Origin: Enterobacter cloacae | GTDB taxonomy: Bacteria; Pseudomonadota; Gammaproteobacteria; Enterobacterales; Enterobacteriaceae | Assembly (NCBI GenBank): GCA_014169315.1 | Contig: AP022133.1 | Location: 2,728,001-2,792,000, forward strand | DNA length: 64,000 nucleotides | Reading direction: 5' to 3' | Shown here: positions 28,067-37,757 of the stretch, one piece after another | Position numbering within the stretch: the first letter of the stretch is position 1 | Layout of the letters: each line of letters begins with the position of its first letter | The notes under the pieces: model-generated | Databases searched by the model: none | What the model was told of the DNA's origin: nothing | What the model saw: the letters and a program-made list of their open reading frames with translations, nothing else | Program-made: the position numbers and the translations under genes

Positions 28067-28483
28067 CTAGCTAATGATTGCAGCTTTGGAGCGAATTGCG
28101 CGAATCATCGCTTCCAGCCCCTGGGAACGGGATGGGGTAAGGTGTTGCGTCAGCGCCATTTTTTCAAACCAGGGGCGGACATCAAACGCGACAATGTCCT
28201 GTGCCGACATCTGGTGATACAGAATGAACACGATGGCGATAAGCCCTTTCACAATCGCCGCGTCGCTGTCGCCCTGTAGCTCAATGACGCCATCGTTATT
28301 CGTCTGCATTATGATCCACACCTGGCTCTGGCAGCCCTGGATCATATTCTCCGGGTTATGTGCCTCTTCGCTGAGCGTCGGCAAACGCTGCCCCAGCTCA
28401 ATAATATAGAGATACTTTTCTTCCCAGTTTGCGCAACGACTGAAGTTACGCAGCAATTTATCTTTATCCGGCAACGCTGCCAT
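28067..28483 (-). CDS. sufE: SufE, sulfur acceptor
   Basis: A 138-residue partner of the SufS cysteine desulfurase. It accepts persulfide on C51 ([10 protein letters not shown]) and passes it to SufB. Length and sequence match E. coli. It is the last gene of sufABCDSE, 14 bp after sufS. Confidence 0.97.
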   Translation of the reverse strand: MAALPDKDKLLRNFSRCANWEEKYLYIIELGQRLPTLSEEAHNPENMIQGCQSQVWIIMQTNNDGVIELQGDSDAAIVKGLIAIVFILYHQMSAQDIVAFDVRPWFEKMALTQHLTPSRSQGLEAMIRAIRSKAAIIS

Positions 28484-28497
28484 CTTGTGCCTCTCCG

Positions 28498-29718
28498 TTA
28501 GCCCAGCAACTGGTGAATGCGTTTTAGCCCCGCCACCAGCCTGTCGACCTCTTCCATTGTGTTATACATCACCAACGATGCACGGCACATCGCCGGAACC
28601 TGGTAAAACGCCATCAGCGGCATGGCGCAGTGATGTCCGGTACGTACCGCAACGCCGTAGTTATCGAGGAAGCTGCCCACATCAAAGGCATGGTGTTTCC
28701 CGAGATTAAACGCGATTACGCCCTGTCGGGTGGCTGGGCCATACAGGGTCAAATCTGGCACGCTGGCAAGCTCCTGCAGCGCGTAGTGCATCAGCAGCTG
28801 TTCATACTCCTGAATGGCGTCAAGGCCAACAGACGAGATATAAGCAATGGCCGCCCCCAGCCCGATAATACCGCCCGTGTTCGGCGTACCCGCCTCAAAA
28901 CGCCACGGCGCACGTGCGTAAGTCGTCCCCTCCGACAGGCTGACGGTGGCAATCATTGAACCGCCTCCTTCCCACGGCGGCATAGCCTGCAGGATAGCGT
29001 CCTTAACATACAGTACGCCGATCCCCGTCGGCCCATAAAGCTTATGGCCGGAGAAGACGTAGAAATCGCAATCCAGCGCTTGCACGTCCACCGCGTGGTG
29101 CATCACTGCCTGTGCGCCATCAATCAGCACTTTCGCACCGGCCTGGTGGGCTTTTTCGATAATCTCTGCCACCGGGTTTTCAGTCCCCAGCACGTTTGAA
29201 ACCTGGGTAACGGCCACCAGCCGGGTACGCACGTCGAGCAACACATCCAGCTGTTCCAGCTTTAACGTTCCGTCTTCGTTCAGTGGGATCACCCGCAGCT
29301 GTGCGCCAACACGCTCACACAGCATCTGCCAGGGAACGATATTGGCATGGTGCTCCATCTGGGTGATGATGATGTTATCGCCCGCGTGAACCTGTGCGTT
29401 GCCCCAGCTGTTGGCGACCAGGTTGATCCCTTCGGTTGTACCCCGCACAAACACCAGCTCTTCCGGCGAGCGGGCGTTGAGGAAGGCGGCAATTTGGGTA
29501 CGCACGTTCTCCATACGCTGGGTCGCCTCTGCGCTCAGCGTATGAATACCGCGATGCACGGCGGCGTAGCCGTGGCGGTAGAACTCGGCCTCCGCATCCA
29601 CCACCTGATTCGGTTTCTGCGCGCTGGCCGCACTGTCGAGATAGGCCAGCGGCAAACCGTTCACTTCACGGGTCAGCACCGGAAAATCTGCCCGTACTTT
29701 CTCTACGGGGAAACTCAT
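28498..29718 (-). CDS. sufS: Cysteine desulfurase SufS
   Basis: A 406-residue PLP enzyme removing sulfur from cysteine for Fe-S cluster assembly under iron limitation or oxidative stress. The PLP lysine lies in [13 protein letters not shown] (about 226) and the persulfide cysteine in [11 protein letters not shown] (about 364). Its ATG overlaps the sufD stop by 4 bp (ATGA), consistent with coupled translation. Length equals the E. coli protein. Confidence 0.97.
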   Translation of the reverse strand: MSFPVEKVRADFPVLTREVNGLPLAYLDSAASAQKPNQVVDAEAEFYRHGYAAVHRGIHTLSAEATQRMENVRTQIAAFLNARSPEELVFVRGTTEGINLVANSWGNAQVHAGDNIIITQMEHHANIVPWQMLCERVGAQLRVIPLNEDGTLKLEQLDVLLDVRTRLVAVTQVSNVLGTENPVAEIIEKAHQAGAKVLIDGAQAVMHHAVDVQALDCDFYVFSGHKLYGPTGIGVLYVKDAILQAMPPWEGGGSMIATVSLSEGTTYARAPWRFEAGTPNTGGIIGLGAAIAYISSVGLDAIQEYEQLLMHYALQELASVPDLTLYGPATRQGVIAFNLGKHHAFDVGSFLDNYGVAVRTGHHCAMPLMAFYQVPAMCRASLVMYNTMEEVDRLVAGLKRIHQLLG

Positions 29719-30986
29719 ACTTCGCCTCCAGGCAGACGCTGGCCAATACGCGTCAGCACCTGCTGTTTAAGTGCGCCATCGGAGAGCGCTTCCGTCAGTT
29801 CTGCGGCAAACGCATAGATGATCATCTTCTGCGCCGCCTGCTTGTCGATACCCCGGGAACGCAGATAGAACATCTGTTCGTCGTCAATCCGCCCAACCGT
29901 TGCGCCGTGGCTACACTTCACGTCGTCGGCATAGATCTCCAGCTGCGGTTTGGTATCCACTTCTGCCAGACGCCCCAACAGAAGATTGTTGTTGGTCATC
30001 TGCCCGTCAGTTTTGATGGCGTGCTGCGCCACGTTAATCAGGCCATTAAACACCGCGCGCCCTTTATCGCTGACAATGGTTTTATGCAGCTGACGGCTGT
30101 TGCAGTAGCCTTTGTTGTGCTCAAGCCAGGTACGCGTGTCACACACTTCCGATTTGACCGGCATTGCCAGGCTGTTGATACGCAGCGTCGTATTTTCACC
30201 GTTGAGCTGCGTGCTGGTGTTGTGGCGCAGCACGCCCCCTCCCAGCAGGAAACTGTGGCTGTATGCGGTGGCATCTGGCCCCAGCAACAGATCGTTATGG
30301 GCAAAGTGATGGCTTGCCGGGTTTTCAAACGCCAGCTTGATGTGGTGAAGATGCGCACTGGCGGCCACGTCCATCGTCAGCCTTGTACCGGTAAAATGAC
30401 GAATAGCATTGAGGCTGGCGTAATGCTCAATCACCGTCGCCTCGGCTCCCTCCGCCAGCTCAAGATGGTGGCGATAGTGCGCGGTGTTGATCTCCTCGCC
30501 GTCCAGCCCCTGAGTGATATGCATCAGCAACAGCGGTTTTTCCGGGCGCTGGTTACGCCTCACGCGGATATGCGTCACAGACTGCGCCAGGCTTTCGGTA
30601 AGGTGCAGGAAGACCTCCGGCTGCACCGGTGCAGACAGGTGCTGGCGTTCGTCATTCACGACGACGTCAAAACCGCTGTGTTGTGTCTCGTCGCTCAGTT
30701 CCGGGCGGAACACACCGTCGACAAAGACCAGACGTACCGCATCCACGCTCAGCGCCAGCGCATCACGCACGGAGGCACTGACATCCGCCAGACGCGTCAC
30801 AAACTGAGCGTTCAGCAGGCCTTCAAGCGGCGTGTATTTCCAGTCTTCATGCTTACGCGTGGGCAGGCCCAGACGCAGCATCTGCTGCAGATGCTGTTGC
30901 GCCTGTTCGGATCGCGTTTCACCCTGCGCTTCAAACAAGCGGTGCCATTGCTGGAGTGCATTACTGCTGTTCGGTAAGCCAGCCAT
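29715..30986 (-). CDS. sufD: SufD, Fe-S scaffold component
   Basis: A 423-residue beta-helix scaffold subunit of SufBC2D. The conserved C-terminal core has [23 protein letters not shown], with the histidine thought to take part in cluster binding at the SufB-SufD interface. Length equals E. coli SufD. The start lies inside the end of sufC (26-bp overlap). Confidence 0.97.
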   Translation of the reverse strand: MAGLPNSSNALQQWHRLFEAQGETRSEQAQQHLQQMLRLGLPTRKHEDWKYTPLEGLLNAQFVTRLADVSASVRDALALSVDAVRLVFVDGVFRPELSDETQHSGFDVVVNDERQHLSAPVQPEVFLHLTESLAQSVTHIRVRRNQRPEKPLLLMHITQGLDGEEINTAHYRHHLELAEGAEATVIEHYASLNAIRHFTGTRLTMDVAASAHLHHIKLAFENPASHHFAHNDLLLGPDATAYSHSFLLGGGVLRHNTSTQLNGENTTLRINSLAMPVKSEVCDTRTWLEHNKGYCNSRQLHKTIVSDKGRAVFNGLINVAQHAIKTDGQMTNNNLLLGRLAEVDTKPQLEIYADDVKCSHGATVGRIDDEQMFYLRSRGIDKQAAQKMIIYAFAAELTEALSDGALKQQVLTRIGQRLPGGEV

Positions 30987-31707
30987 AGCCCTGCTCCTCC
31001 AGTTGTTTAACCAGCGTGAAATCGCCGGATTTCACAATACGCCCCTGGTAAAGCACATGAACGTAGTCTGGTTTGATGTAGTCAAGAATACGCTGGTAGT
31101 GGGTGACGATAATGAACGACCGTTTGCCGTCGCGCAGGGAGTTAACACCATCCGCAACTATTTTCAGGGCGTCGATATCCAGACCAGAGTCAGTCTCATC
31201 AAGAATGCACAGTTCCGGCTCCAGCACCGCCATTTGCAGAATATCGTTGCGCTTTTTCTCACCGCCGGAGAAACCGACGTTGACCGAGCGGGTCAGCAGA
31301 TCTTCCGGCATTTTCAGCAGCTTGATCTTCTCTTCCATCAGATCCTGGAAGTCAAAGCGATCCAGCGCTTCCAGACCGCGATATTTGCGCACCGCATTCA
31401 GCGCCGTTTGCAGGAAGAACTGGTTACTGACGCCTGGAATTTCTACCGGATACTGGAAGGCCATAAAAATGCCCTCTCCCGCCCGGTCTTCCGGGGACAT
31501 CTCCAGCAGATCTTTACCGTTAAACTCGACTGACCCGTTTGTCACTTCGTAATCTTCACGTCCTGCCAGCGTCGCCGAAAGCGTACTTTTCCCGGACCCA
31601 TTTGGCCCCATAATGGCGTGAACTTCACCCGGCTTGACGTCAAAATTGAGGCCACGCAGGATCTCTTTATCTTCCACACTGACCTGTAACTCTTTAATAC
31701 TTAACAT
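30961..31707 (-). CDS. sufC: SufC, ABC-type ATPase
   Basis: A 248-residue soluble ATPase that powers the SufBC2D scaffold. Walker A is GPNGSGKST, signature FSGGEKKRN, Walker B LCILDETDSGLDID; the unusual ETDSG in Walker B is typical of SufC. It overlaps sufD and lies 9 bp after sufB. Confidence 0.97.
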   Translation of the reverse strand: MLSIKELQVSVEDKEILRGLNFDVKPGEVHAIMGPNGSGKSTLSATLAGREDYEVTNGSVEFNGKDLLEMSPEDRAGEGIFMAFQYPVEIPGVSNQFFLQTALNAVRKYRGLEALDRFDFQDLMEEKIKLLKMPEDLLTRSVNVGFSGGEKKRNDILQMAVLEPELCILDETDSGLDIDALKIVADGVNSLRDGKRSFIIVTHYQRILDYIKPDYVHVLYQGRIVKSGDFTLVKQLEEQGYGWLTEQQ

Positions 31708-31716
31708 GTGCTTTCC

Positions 31717-33207
31717 TTAACCGACGCTGTGTTCAAGACTAATGGCGAGGAGTTTCTGAGCTTCAACGGCAAATTCCAGCGGCAGTTCAGAGAACACATC
31801 CTTACAGAAGCCGTTCACAATCATAGAGATGGCATCTTCTTCGCTGATCCCGCGCTGCAGGCAGTAGAAGAGCTGGTCTTCTCCAATACGCGACGTCGTC
31901 GCTTCGTGTTCAAGCTGGGCACTGTTGTTACGGCACTCCACATACGGGAAGGTATGTGCGCCGCAGTCTGCGCCAATCAGCATGGAGTCACACTGGGTAA
32001 AGTTACGGGCATTGGTCGCCGTCGGCATGATTTTGACCAGCCCGCGATAGCTGTTCTGGCTATGTCCTGCGGAAATGCCTTTTGAGATGATGGTCGACCG
32101 GGTGTTTTTACCGATGTGGATCATCTTGGTGCCGGTATCCGCCTGTTGATAGCCGCTGGTCAGCGCCACCGAGTAAAATTCACCGATGGAGTTATCCCCG
32201 CGCAGAATGCAGCTCGGGTATTTCCAGGTGATGGCAGAGCCGGTTTCCGACTGGGTCCAGGACATTTTGCTGTTTTCACCTTCACACAACGCTCGCTTGG
32301 TGACGAAGTTCAAAATGCCGCCCGTGTTGCCATCACCAGGGAACCAGTTTTGCACCGTGGAATATTTCACCTCGGCATCTTTATGAATGATGACTTCGAC
32401 CACCGCCGCGTGAAGCTGGTAGCTGTCACGAACCGGGGCAGAACACCCTTCGATGTAGCTGACGTAGCTGCCTTCGTCCGCCACCAGGATGGTGCGTTCG
32501 AACTGACCGGTTTTTTCAGCATTAATGCGGAAATAGGTCGACAGCTCCATCGAGCAGCGCACGCCTTTTGGCACATAGATGAAGGTGCCATCAGAGGCCA
32601 CCGCCGCGTTGAGTGCGGCAAAGAAATTATCGTTACCCGGCACGACGGTCCCGAGGTACTTTTTCACCAGATCAGGGTGATCGTGGATAGCTTCACCGAA
32701 GGAACAGAAAATGATGCCCTGTTCTGCCAGCTTCTCGCGATACGTGGTCGCCACCGACACGGAGTCAAAAATGGCATCCACCGCCACCTCTTTACCTTCA
32801 CGAAACGGTACGCCGAGCTGATTAAACGCCTCTTCCACCTCTTTGCTCAGGAAGCTGTTTTCCGCCCCGGTTTGCTGTACCGCACCGGGCTGTGAGGCGC
32901 AGGTATCATCACAACTGCCGCAGGATGGCGCGGAGTAGTAGCTATAGTCCTGGTAATTCAGCTTGTCATAGTGCGCTTTCAGCCAGTGCGGCTCTTCCAT
33001 CTCCAGCCAGGCACGGAAGGCATTCAGGCGGAATTCAAGCATCCACTCCGGCTCGTGGCGCTTGGCGGAAATCGCCCGCACGACATCTTCGTTAATGCCT
33101 TTCGCCAGTTCATCGGTCTGCAGCTGCGTGAAGAACCCCTCTTTGTAGTTAAGGTGTCCGCCGCTCCAGGTGTTCACATCATCAGTTGCTTCAGTATTAC
33201 GAGACAT
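31717..33207 (-). CDS. sufB: SufB, Fe-S scaffold core
   Basis: A 496-residue core scaffold protein. The N-terminal cysteine group [15 protein letters not shown] is present, as are [12 protein letters not shown] and the C-terminal [21 protein letters not shown] chose the ATG at 33207 ([10 protein letters not shown]), which equals the E. coli start; an upstream extension is in the sufA spacer. It accepts persulfide sulfur from SufE. Confidence 0.97.
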   Translation of the reverse strand: MSRNTEATDDVNTWSGGHLNYKEGFFTQLQTDELAKGINEDVVRAISAKRHEPEWMLEFRLNAFRAWLEMEEPHWLKAHYDKLNYQDYSYYSAPSCGSCDDTCASQPGAVQQTGAENSFLSKEVEEAFNQLGVPFREGKEVAVDAIFDSVSVATTYREKLAEQGIIFCSFGEAIHDHPDLVKKYLGTVVPGNDNFFAALNAAVASDGTFIYVPKGVRCSMELSTYFRINAEKTGQFERTILVADEGSYVSYIEGCSAPVRDSYQLHAAVVEVIIHKDAEVKYSTVQNWFPGDGNTGGILNFVTKRALCEGENSKMSWTQSETGSAITWKYPSCILRGDNSIGEFYSVALTSGYQQADTGTKMIHIGKNTRSTIISKGISAGHSQNSYRGLVKIMPTATNARNFTQCDSMLIGADCGAHTFPYVECRNNSAQLEHEATTSRIGEDQLFYCLQRGISEEDAISMIVNGFCKDVFSELPLEFAVEAQKLLAISLEHSVG

Positions 33208-33215
33208 AGCACCGC

Positions 33216-33584
33216 CTATACCCCAAAGCTTTCGCCGCAGCCGCATTCATTCTGGGCTTTCGGGTTATGAAATTTGAATAACTGGTTTAAGCCTTCGCGT
33301 ACGTAATCCACTTCGGTGCCATCAATAAATGGCATCGCCTGGAGTGCGACGTACAATCTGGCTCCTTCGGTTTCAAAGACCAGATCGTCTTTCTCCGCCT
33401 GAGTGACGGTATCCAGCACATACCCAAAGCCCGCGCAGCCGGTTTGCTTAACGCCTAAACGCAATCCCAGAATGTCTGGATTTTTCGCCACCAGCTCGTG
33501 GATATGCGCCGCAGCCGCTGGCGTTAGCGTTAAGCCGCGCCAGGCAAAGTCGGCAGGATTGAAGGTTTCTGAATGCAGTTCCAT
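33216..33584 (-). CDS. sufA: SufA, A-type Fe-S carrier
   Basis: A 122-residue A-type carrier holding Fe-S clusters on C50 (TGCAGFG), C114 and C116 (ECGCGESFG). It is the promoter-proximal gene of sufABCDSE. A Fur box sits 45 bp upstream. Confidence 0.97.
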   Translation of the reverse strand: MELHSETFNPADFAWRGLTLTPAAAAHIHELVAKNPDILGLRLGVKQTGCAGFGYVLDTVTQAEKDDLVFETEGARLYVALQAMPFIDGTEVDYVREGLNQLFKFHNPKAQNECGCGESFGV

Positions 33585-33628
33585 AGTTCCACCTCATCTG
33601 TTGAGCCACCAGGGCATAACATCATGTT

Positions 33629-33647
33629 AGTGATAACGATTATCACT
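33629..33647. promoter_or_regulatory. Fur box upstream of sufA
   Basis: AGTGATAACGATTATCACT is an almost perfect 19-bp palindrome close to the Fur consensus GATAATGATAATCATTATC. In E. coli Fur represses suf when iron is replete. IscR and OxyR sites are expected upstream, but I cannot assign them. Confidence 0.85.
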
Positions 33648-33865
33648 TCAACCCCTTGCGAGCAGGGGCTTTCGGCTAAATCGCCCTTTCTGGCTGCTTT
33701 TATTAAGCATAGACCCTGTCAGGCGAAGCTGACGGGATGGATTTAATTGTTCAATGCATTGATAAATAATGCATTTATCAACAGAGATCGCCGAGGTCAG
33801 ATGCAAATTAAAATATGCATCGGAAATGCCTATTTTTAAGATAGATTTTGAGACACCTGCGAACG

Positions 33866-33903
33866 TGTCATCGTCAATTCTGACGAGCAGTCTGACGACG
33901 ACA
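33866..33903. promoter_or_regulatory. Inverted repeat, candidate FhlA enhancer site
   Basis: TGTCATCGTCA and TGACGACGACA form an imperfect inverted repeat, with a further TGACGA between them. They are about 70-108 bp upstream of the predicted sigma-54 start. E. coli fdhF has its FhlA activating sequence at a similar distance. Confidence 0.5.
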
Positions 33904-33948
33904 CCCTCCCGCCACAGATAACCCCTTATAAAACAAGAAAAGAAAATT

Positions 33949-33964
33949 TGGCACGTATCCTGCT
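33949..33964 (+). promoter_or_regulatory. Sigma-54 promoter of the fdhF-like gene
   Basis: TGGCACGTATCCTGCT matches the -24/-12 consensus TGGCAC-N5-TTGCW, with GG (33950-33951) and GC (33962-33963) separated by 10 nt, the required spacing. E. coli fdhF is sigma-54 dependent and activated by FhlA with formate. Confidence 0.82.
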
Positions 33965-34031
33965 TACTTGCGTTTACGGGACTGGGTTACCCAGTTAACT
34001 ATCGCTTCATTTCTTAACAGGTCTGTTATTG

Positions 34032-36182
34032 ATGAAAAAAATCGCAAGCGTCTGCCCCTATTGTGGTGCGGGCTGCAAATTAAATCTTGTCGTTGAAAAT
34101 AACCGTATTCTCCGTGCCGAAGCAGCAGAGGGCGTGACAAACCAGGGAACCCTGTGTCTGAAAGGCTTTTACGGCTGGGATTTTCTCAACGATACCCGCC
34201 TGCTCACCCCCCGCCTGACGCAACCGATGATCCGCTACCACAAAGGCGAAGCATTCACACCCGTCACCTGGGAAGAGGCTATCCGCTATACCGCCCACAG
34301 GCTCAACGCCATCAAAACAGAGTTTGGCCCACGCTCAATTATGACCACCGGCTCCTCCAGAGGGACAGGTAATGAAACAAACTATGTGATGCAAAAATTT
34401 GCCCGCGCGGTGCTTAACACCAATAACGTGGATTGCTGCGCCCGCGTCTGCCACGGCCCTTCCGTTGCGGGTCTGCAGGAAACACTTGGTAATGGCGCGA
34501 TGAGTAATTCAATAAACGATATTGAAAACTCAAAATGCCTGCTGGTATTTGGCTACAACTGCGCAGATTCTCACCCCATCGTCGCCCGGCGCGTGCTGAA
34601 AGCCCGTGAGAATGGCGCAAAAATCATTGTTTGCGATCCGCGACGTATTGAAACCGCCCGCATTGCCGATCAGCATCTGCAGCTGAAAAACGGCAGCAAT
34701 ATGGCGCTGGTCAATGCCTTTGGCTACGTGCTGCTGGAAGAAGAGTTGTACGACAAAAACTACGTCGCACGTTTCACTGAGGGGCTTGAGGCCTACCGGC
34801 AGACAATTAAAGATTATGCTCCCGAGAACGTCGAACACCTGACCGGTATTCCGGCCCGCGACATTCGCCAGGCGATGCGTACGTTCGCGGCGGCACCTTC
34901 CGCCACCGTTATGTGGGGCATGGGCGTTACGCAGTTTGGCCAGGCCGTGGATGTGGTAAAAGGCCTCTCCAGCCTGGCGCTGCTGACCGGTAACCTGGGA
35001 CGTCCAGCGGTAGGCGTCGGGCCTGTGCGCGGGCAGAATAATGTACAGGGAGCGTGTGACATGGGCGTTTTGCCCAACATGTTCCCCGGCTATCAGGACG
35101 TGACCGACCCGGCGGTCAGGCAGAAATTTGCCGATGCCTGGGGAATAGACGTGAACAAGATGGACGATCGCGTCGGAACACGCATCACCGAAGTCCCGCA
35201 CCTTGCGCTGGAAGGTAAGGTCAAAGCCTATTACATCATGGGGGAAGATCCGCTTCAGACCGAAGCCGATCTGGGCCTGGTACGCAGCGGTTTCGGGGCG
35301 CTCGATTTTGTGGTCGTACAGGACATCTTCATGACCAAGACCGCTGAAGTGGCGGACGTACTGCTTCCGGCGACCTCCTGGGGCGAACATGGCGGTGTCT
35401 TTACCTGTGCCGATCGCGGCTTCCAGCGTTTCGGGAAAGCGATTGAGGCCAGCGGTAACGTGAAGCGCGACTGGGAAATCATCAGCCTGCTGGCAACGGA
35501 GATGGGCTACCCGATGCATTACGAATCTAACCAGCAGATCTGGGATGAAATGCGCGAGCTGTGCCCGCTGTTCTACGGCGTGACGTATGAAAAAATGGGT
35601 GAGATGGGCCATGTTCAGTGGCCGTGTCCAACGCTCGACCACCCAGGTACACCGTATTTATACAAAGACAATCAGTTCGACACGCCTTCCGGTAAAGGCC
35701 AGCTCTTTGCCGCCGCCTGGCGCGCTCCGGCTGAGACGCCGGATGAAGACTATCCGCTGGTGCTCTGCACGGTGCGCGAAGTTGGGCACTACTCCTGCCG
35801 GTCAATGACCGGAAACTGTGCCGCGCTACAAAGCCTGGCCGACGAACCGGGCCGGGTACAGATGAACCCAGCCGATGCGAACAAACTGGGCATTGCTGAC
35901 GGTCAGCTGGTGTGGGTGCGCTCACGTCGTGGCAAAGTCATCACGCGCGCCAGCATCAGTGAACGCATCAACGTCGGTGCGGTCTATATGACTTATCAAT
36001 GGTGGATTGGTGCCTGTAACGAACTGACACAGGATAATCTCGACCCAATCTCCAAAACGCCGGAAACAAAATACTGTGCGGTTCAACTGGAGGCGATCGA
36101 AGACCAGCGCTGGGCGGAGGACTTTGCGGCCTCAGCGTATCAAACCATGAAGACGCGGTTGATCAGTGCGGTGAATATCTGA
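34032..36182 (+). CDS. fdhF: Formate dehydrogenase, FdhF type, cysteine form
   Basis: A 716-residue molybdopterin enzyme oxidising formate to CO2. The [4Fe-4S] ligands C8, C11, C15 and C42 lie in VCPYCGAGC and TLCLKG, with K44 next to the cluster. Residue 140, selenocysteine in E. coli FdhF, is cysteine (codon TGC at 34449-34451) in CCARVCHGPSVAG; the following His is kept. MGEDPLQT and VREVGHYSCRSMTGNCAAL are conserved. I chose the ATG at 34032 because position 140 then aligns with E. coli. Control by sigma-54 suggests a formate hydrogenlyase role, but no hydrogenase genes are in the window. Confidence 0.9.
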   Translation: MKKIASVCPYCGAGCKLNLVVENNRILRAEAAEGVTNQGTLCLKGFYGWDFLNDTRLLTPRLTQPMIRYHKGEAFTPVTWEEAIRYTAHRLNAIKTEFGPRSIMTTGSSRGTGNETNYVMQKFARAVLNTNNVDCCARVCHGPSVAGLQETLGNGAMSNSINDIENSKCLLVFGYNCADSHPIVARRVLKARENGAKIIVCDPRRIETARIADQHLQLKNGSNMALVNAFGYVLLEEELYDKNYVARFTEGLEAYRQTIKDYAPENVEHLTGIPARDIRQAMRTFAAAPSATVMWGMGVTQFGQAVDVVKGLSSLALLTGNLGRPAVGVGPVRGQNNVQGACDMGVLPNMFPGYQDVTDPAVRQKFADAWGIDVNKMDDRVGTRITEVPHLALEGKVKAYYIMGEDPLQTEADLGLVRSGFGALDFVVVQDIFMTKTAEVADVLLPATSWGEHGGVFTCADRGFQRFGKAIEASGNVKRDWEIISLLATEMGYPMHYESNQQIWDEMRELCPLFYGVTYEKMGEMGHVQWPCPTLDHPGTPYLYKDNQFDTPSGKGQLFAAAWRAPAETPDEDYPLVLCTVREVGHYSCRSMTGNCAALQSLADEPGRVQMNPADANKLGIADGQLVWVRSRRGKVITRASISERINVGAVYMTYQWWIGACNELTQDNLDPISKTPETKYCAVQLEAIEDQRWAEDFAASAYQTMKTRLISAVNI

Positions 36183-36188
36183 TGACAC

Positions 36189-36219
36189 TGCCGGGTAAGG
36201 TATAACGCTTACCCGGCAA
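36189..36219. terminator. REP-like hairpin between fdhF and fdnI
   Basis: TGCCGGGTAAG and CTTACCCGGCA form an 11-bp stem between two convergent genes. No long T-run is seen, but it can end both transcripts. Its sequence resembles the palindromes at 46466-46493 and 52134-52174 (REP family). Confidence 0.6.
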
Positions 36220-36226
36220 CACTGCT

Positions 36227-36865
36227 CTACTCCAGCCCCTTCTCTTTTGCTTCCACCTCGCGATACCAGCGCGGATGGTGTTTCTTCGCCCAGCGACGGC
36301 TGACCTTACCTTCAATCATTCCCTTGATCGATCCTTTTACCCAAAACGCCATATACACATGAATAAGGATGGCGTGGATCAGAATGATGGCGGCGGTTGC
36401 GTGGATCAGTAAGCTCCAGCGCACCATCTTCACTGGGAAATGGTGGGCAAAATAAGGCCGCCAGATAATCACCCCGGTCGCCAGCAACACGAAGATCATA
36501 CTCATGATGCTCCAGAACATCATTTTCTGCCCGGCATTGTACTTACCAACATCCGCCACCTTATGCTCATTGCCTTTCAGCACCTCAACAATCCCCTTCA
36601 CCCAGGGAATATCCTGTTTATCCGGGATGTTGTGATGTACGAAACGCACAAACATAAACATCAGCGCAAAGAAGATCAGCACGCCAAAAAAAGGATGCAG
36701 AATACGCCCCATCTGCGGCGTGCCGAAGGTTTCGGTTAGCCATTGCAGCGTCGGGAAAAAGAGCGCAATACCGGAGAGGGCAACCAGAAAGAAGCAGATC
36801 ACCACCGTCCAGTGGCAGGCACGGTCGATAAACGTCGTGCGCTGGATCATGATACGTTTACTCAT
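36227..36865 (-). CDS. fdnI: Formate dehydrogenase-N cytochrome b subunit
   Basis: A 212-residue membrane subunit with four helices and haem-ligand histidines in [27 protein letters not shown] and [17 protein letters not shown]. It passes electrons from formate oxidation to menaquinone. The sequence is nearer FdnI than FdoI. I chose the ATG at 36865, which overlaps the fdnH stop (ATGAGTAA). Confidence 0.93.
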   Translation of the reverse strand: MSKRIMIQRTTFIDRACHWTVVICFFLVALSGIALFFPTLQWLTETFGTPQMGRILHPFFGVLIFFALMFMFVRFVHHNIPDKQDIPWVKGIVEVLKGNEHKVADVGKYNAGQKMMFWSIMSMIFVLLATGVIIWRPYFAHHFPVKMVRWSLLIHATAAIILIHAILIHVYMAFWVKGSIKGMIEGKVSRRWAKKHHPRWYREVEAKEKGLE

Positions 36866-37745
36866 GGTCGTTCTCCTCTTCGTCGTCATCCGTCTCCTTG
36901 TTTGGCCCCACACCGATGTAGTGATAAACCAGCCCGGCAAAAGTAGCGATAAAACCAGCGGCAGAAAGCGGTTTGAGTACTCCTTTCCACAGATTAACCG
37001 GCACATCAATTTTCGGTTCAGCTGGCAGGTTGTGATACAGCTCAGGCTGGTCGGCGTGGTGCAGCACATACATCACGTGAGTCCCGCCCACACCCTGCGG
37101 GTTATAGACCCCCGCCTGACCATAACCGCGTTTTTTCAACTGCACCACGCGGGATTCGCCCAGCTCCAGCATCTCTTTTTTGGTACCGAAATGAATAGCC
37201 CCCGTCGGACAAGTTTTAACGCAGGCAGGCTCCTGCCCGACGCTGACCCGGTCGACACAAAGGGTGCATTTGTAGACGCGGTTATCATCCGGATTAAGAC
37301 GCGGAATATTGAATGGACAGCCCGCGATGCAGTAGCCGCAGCCAATACAGTGTTCCGACTGGAAATCGACAATCCCGTTGGCATACTGAATAATTGCCCC
37401 CGCAGACGGACAGGCTTTCAGACAACCCGGTTCGGCACAGTGCATACAGCCGTCCTTGCGGATCAACCACTCCAGTTTGTCGTTTTGCGTGGTTTCGCTA
37501 AAGCGCATTACCGTCCAGGATTTGGCGCTCAAATCCATCGGGTTATCATAGACCCCCTCGCAGTAACCCACCTCATCGCGGATATCGTTCCATTCCGAAC
37601 AGGCCACCTGACACCCCTTACAACCAATGCAGATGGACACATCGATGAGCTTTGCCACTTCCGCTTTGAAATCGCGAGCCCGCGGCGGAGGCGTCAGACC
37701 GTTGGTTGCCGAGCGTTTGATAATATCTTGTGATTGCATGGACAT
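36858..37745 (-). CDS. fdnH: Formate dehydrogenase-N iron-sulfur subunit
   Basis: A 295-residue subunit with four [4Fe-4S] clusters, shown by [37 protein letters not shown] and the YKCTLC...CVKTCP pair. A single C-terminal membrane anchor (about 255-278) and an acidic tail follow. It carries electrons from the catalytic subunit in the periplasm to the cytochrome. The gene lies 12 bp after fdnG. Confidence 0.95.
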   Translation of the reverse strand: MSMQSQDIIKRSATNGLTPPPRARDFKAEVAKLIDVSICIGCKGCQVACSEWNDIRDEVGYCEGVYDNPMDLSAKSWTVMRFSETTQNDKLEWLIRKDGCMHCAEPGCLKACPSAGAIIQYANGIVDFQSEHCIGCGYCIAGCPFNIPRLNPDDNRVYKCTLCVDRVSVGQEPACVKTCPTGAIHFGTKKEMLELGESRVVQLKKRGYGQAGVYNPQGVGGTHVMYVLHHADQPELYHNLPAEPKIDVPVNLWKGVLKPLSAAGFIATFAGLVYHYIGVGPNKETDDDEEENDHE

Positions 37746-37757
37746 ACGCAGGTTCCC

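Larger units (their letters stand above)
33648..34031 (+). promoter_or_regulatory. fdhF-like upstream region
   Basis: 384 bp between the Fur box and the formate dehydrogenase gene. It contains a sigma-54 promoter and an upstream inverted repeat (listed separately) and a GC-rich stem near 33652-33665. No ORF is seen. Confidence 0.6.

Noticed and set aside
33585..34031. RydB sRNA expected between sufA and ydiH in E. coli
   Set aside because: I could not recognise a RydB-like sequence in either flank of the formate island.
34530..35642. A 370-codon minus-strand frame inside fdhF
   Set aside because: Antisense shadow of a conserved molybdoenzyme gene.
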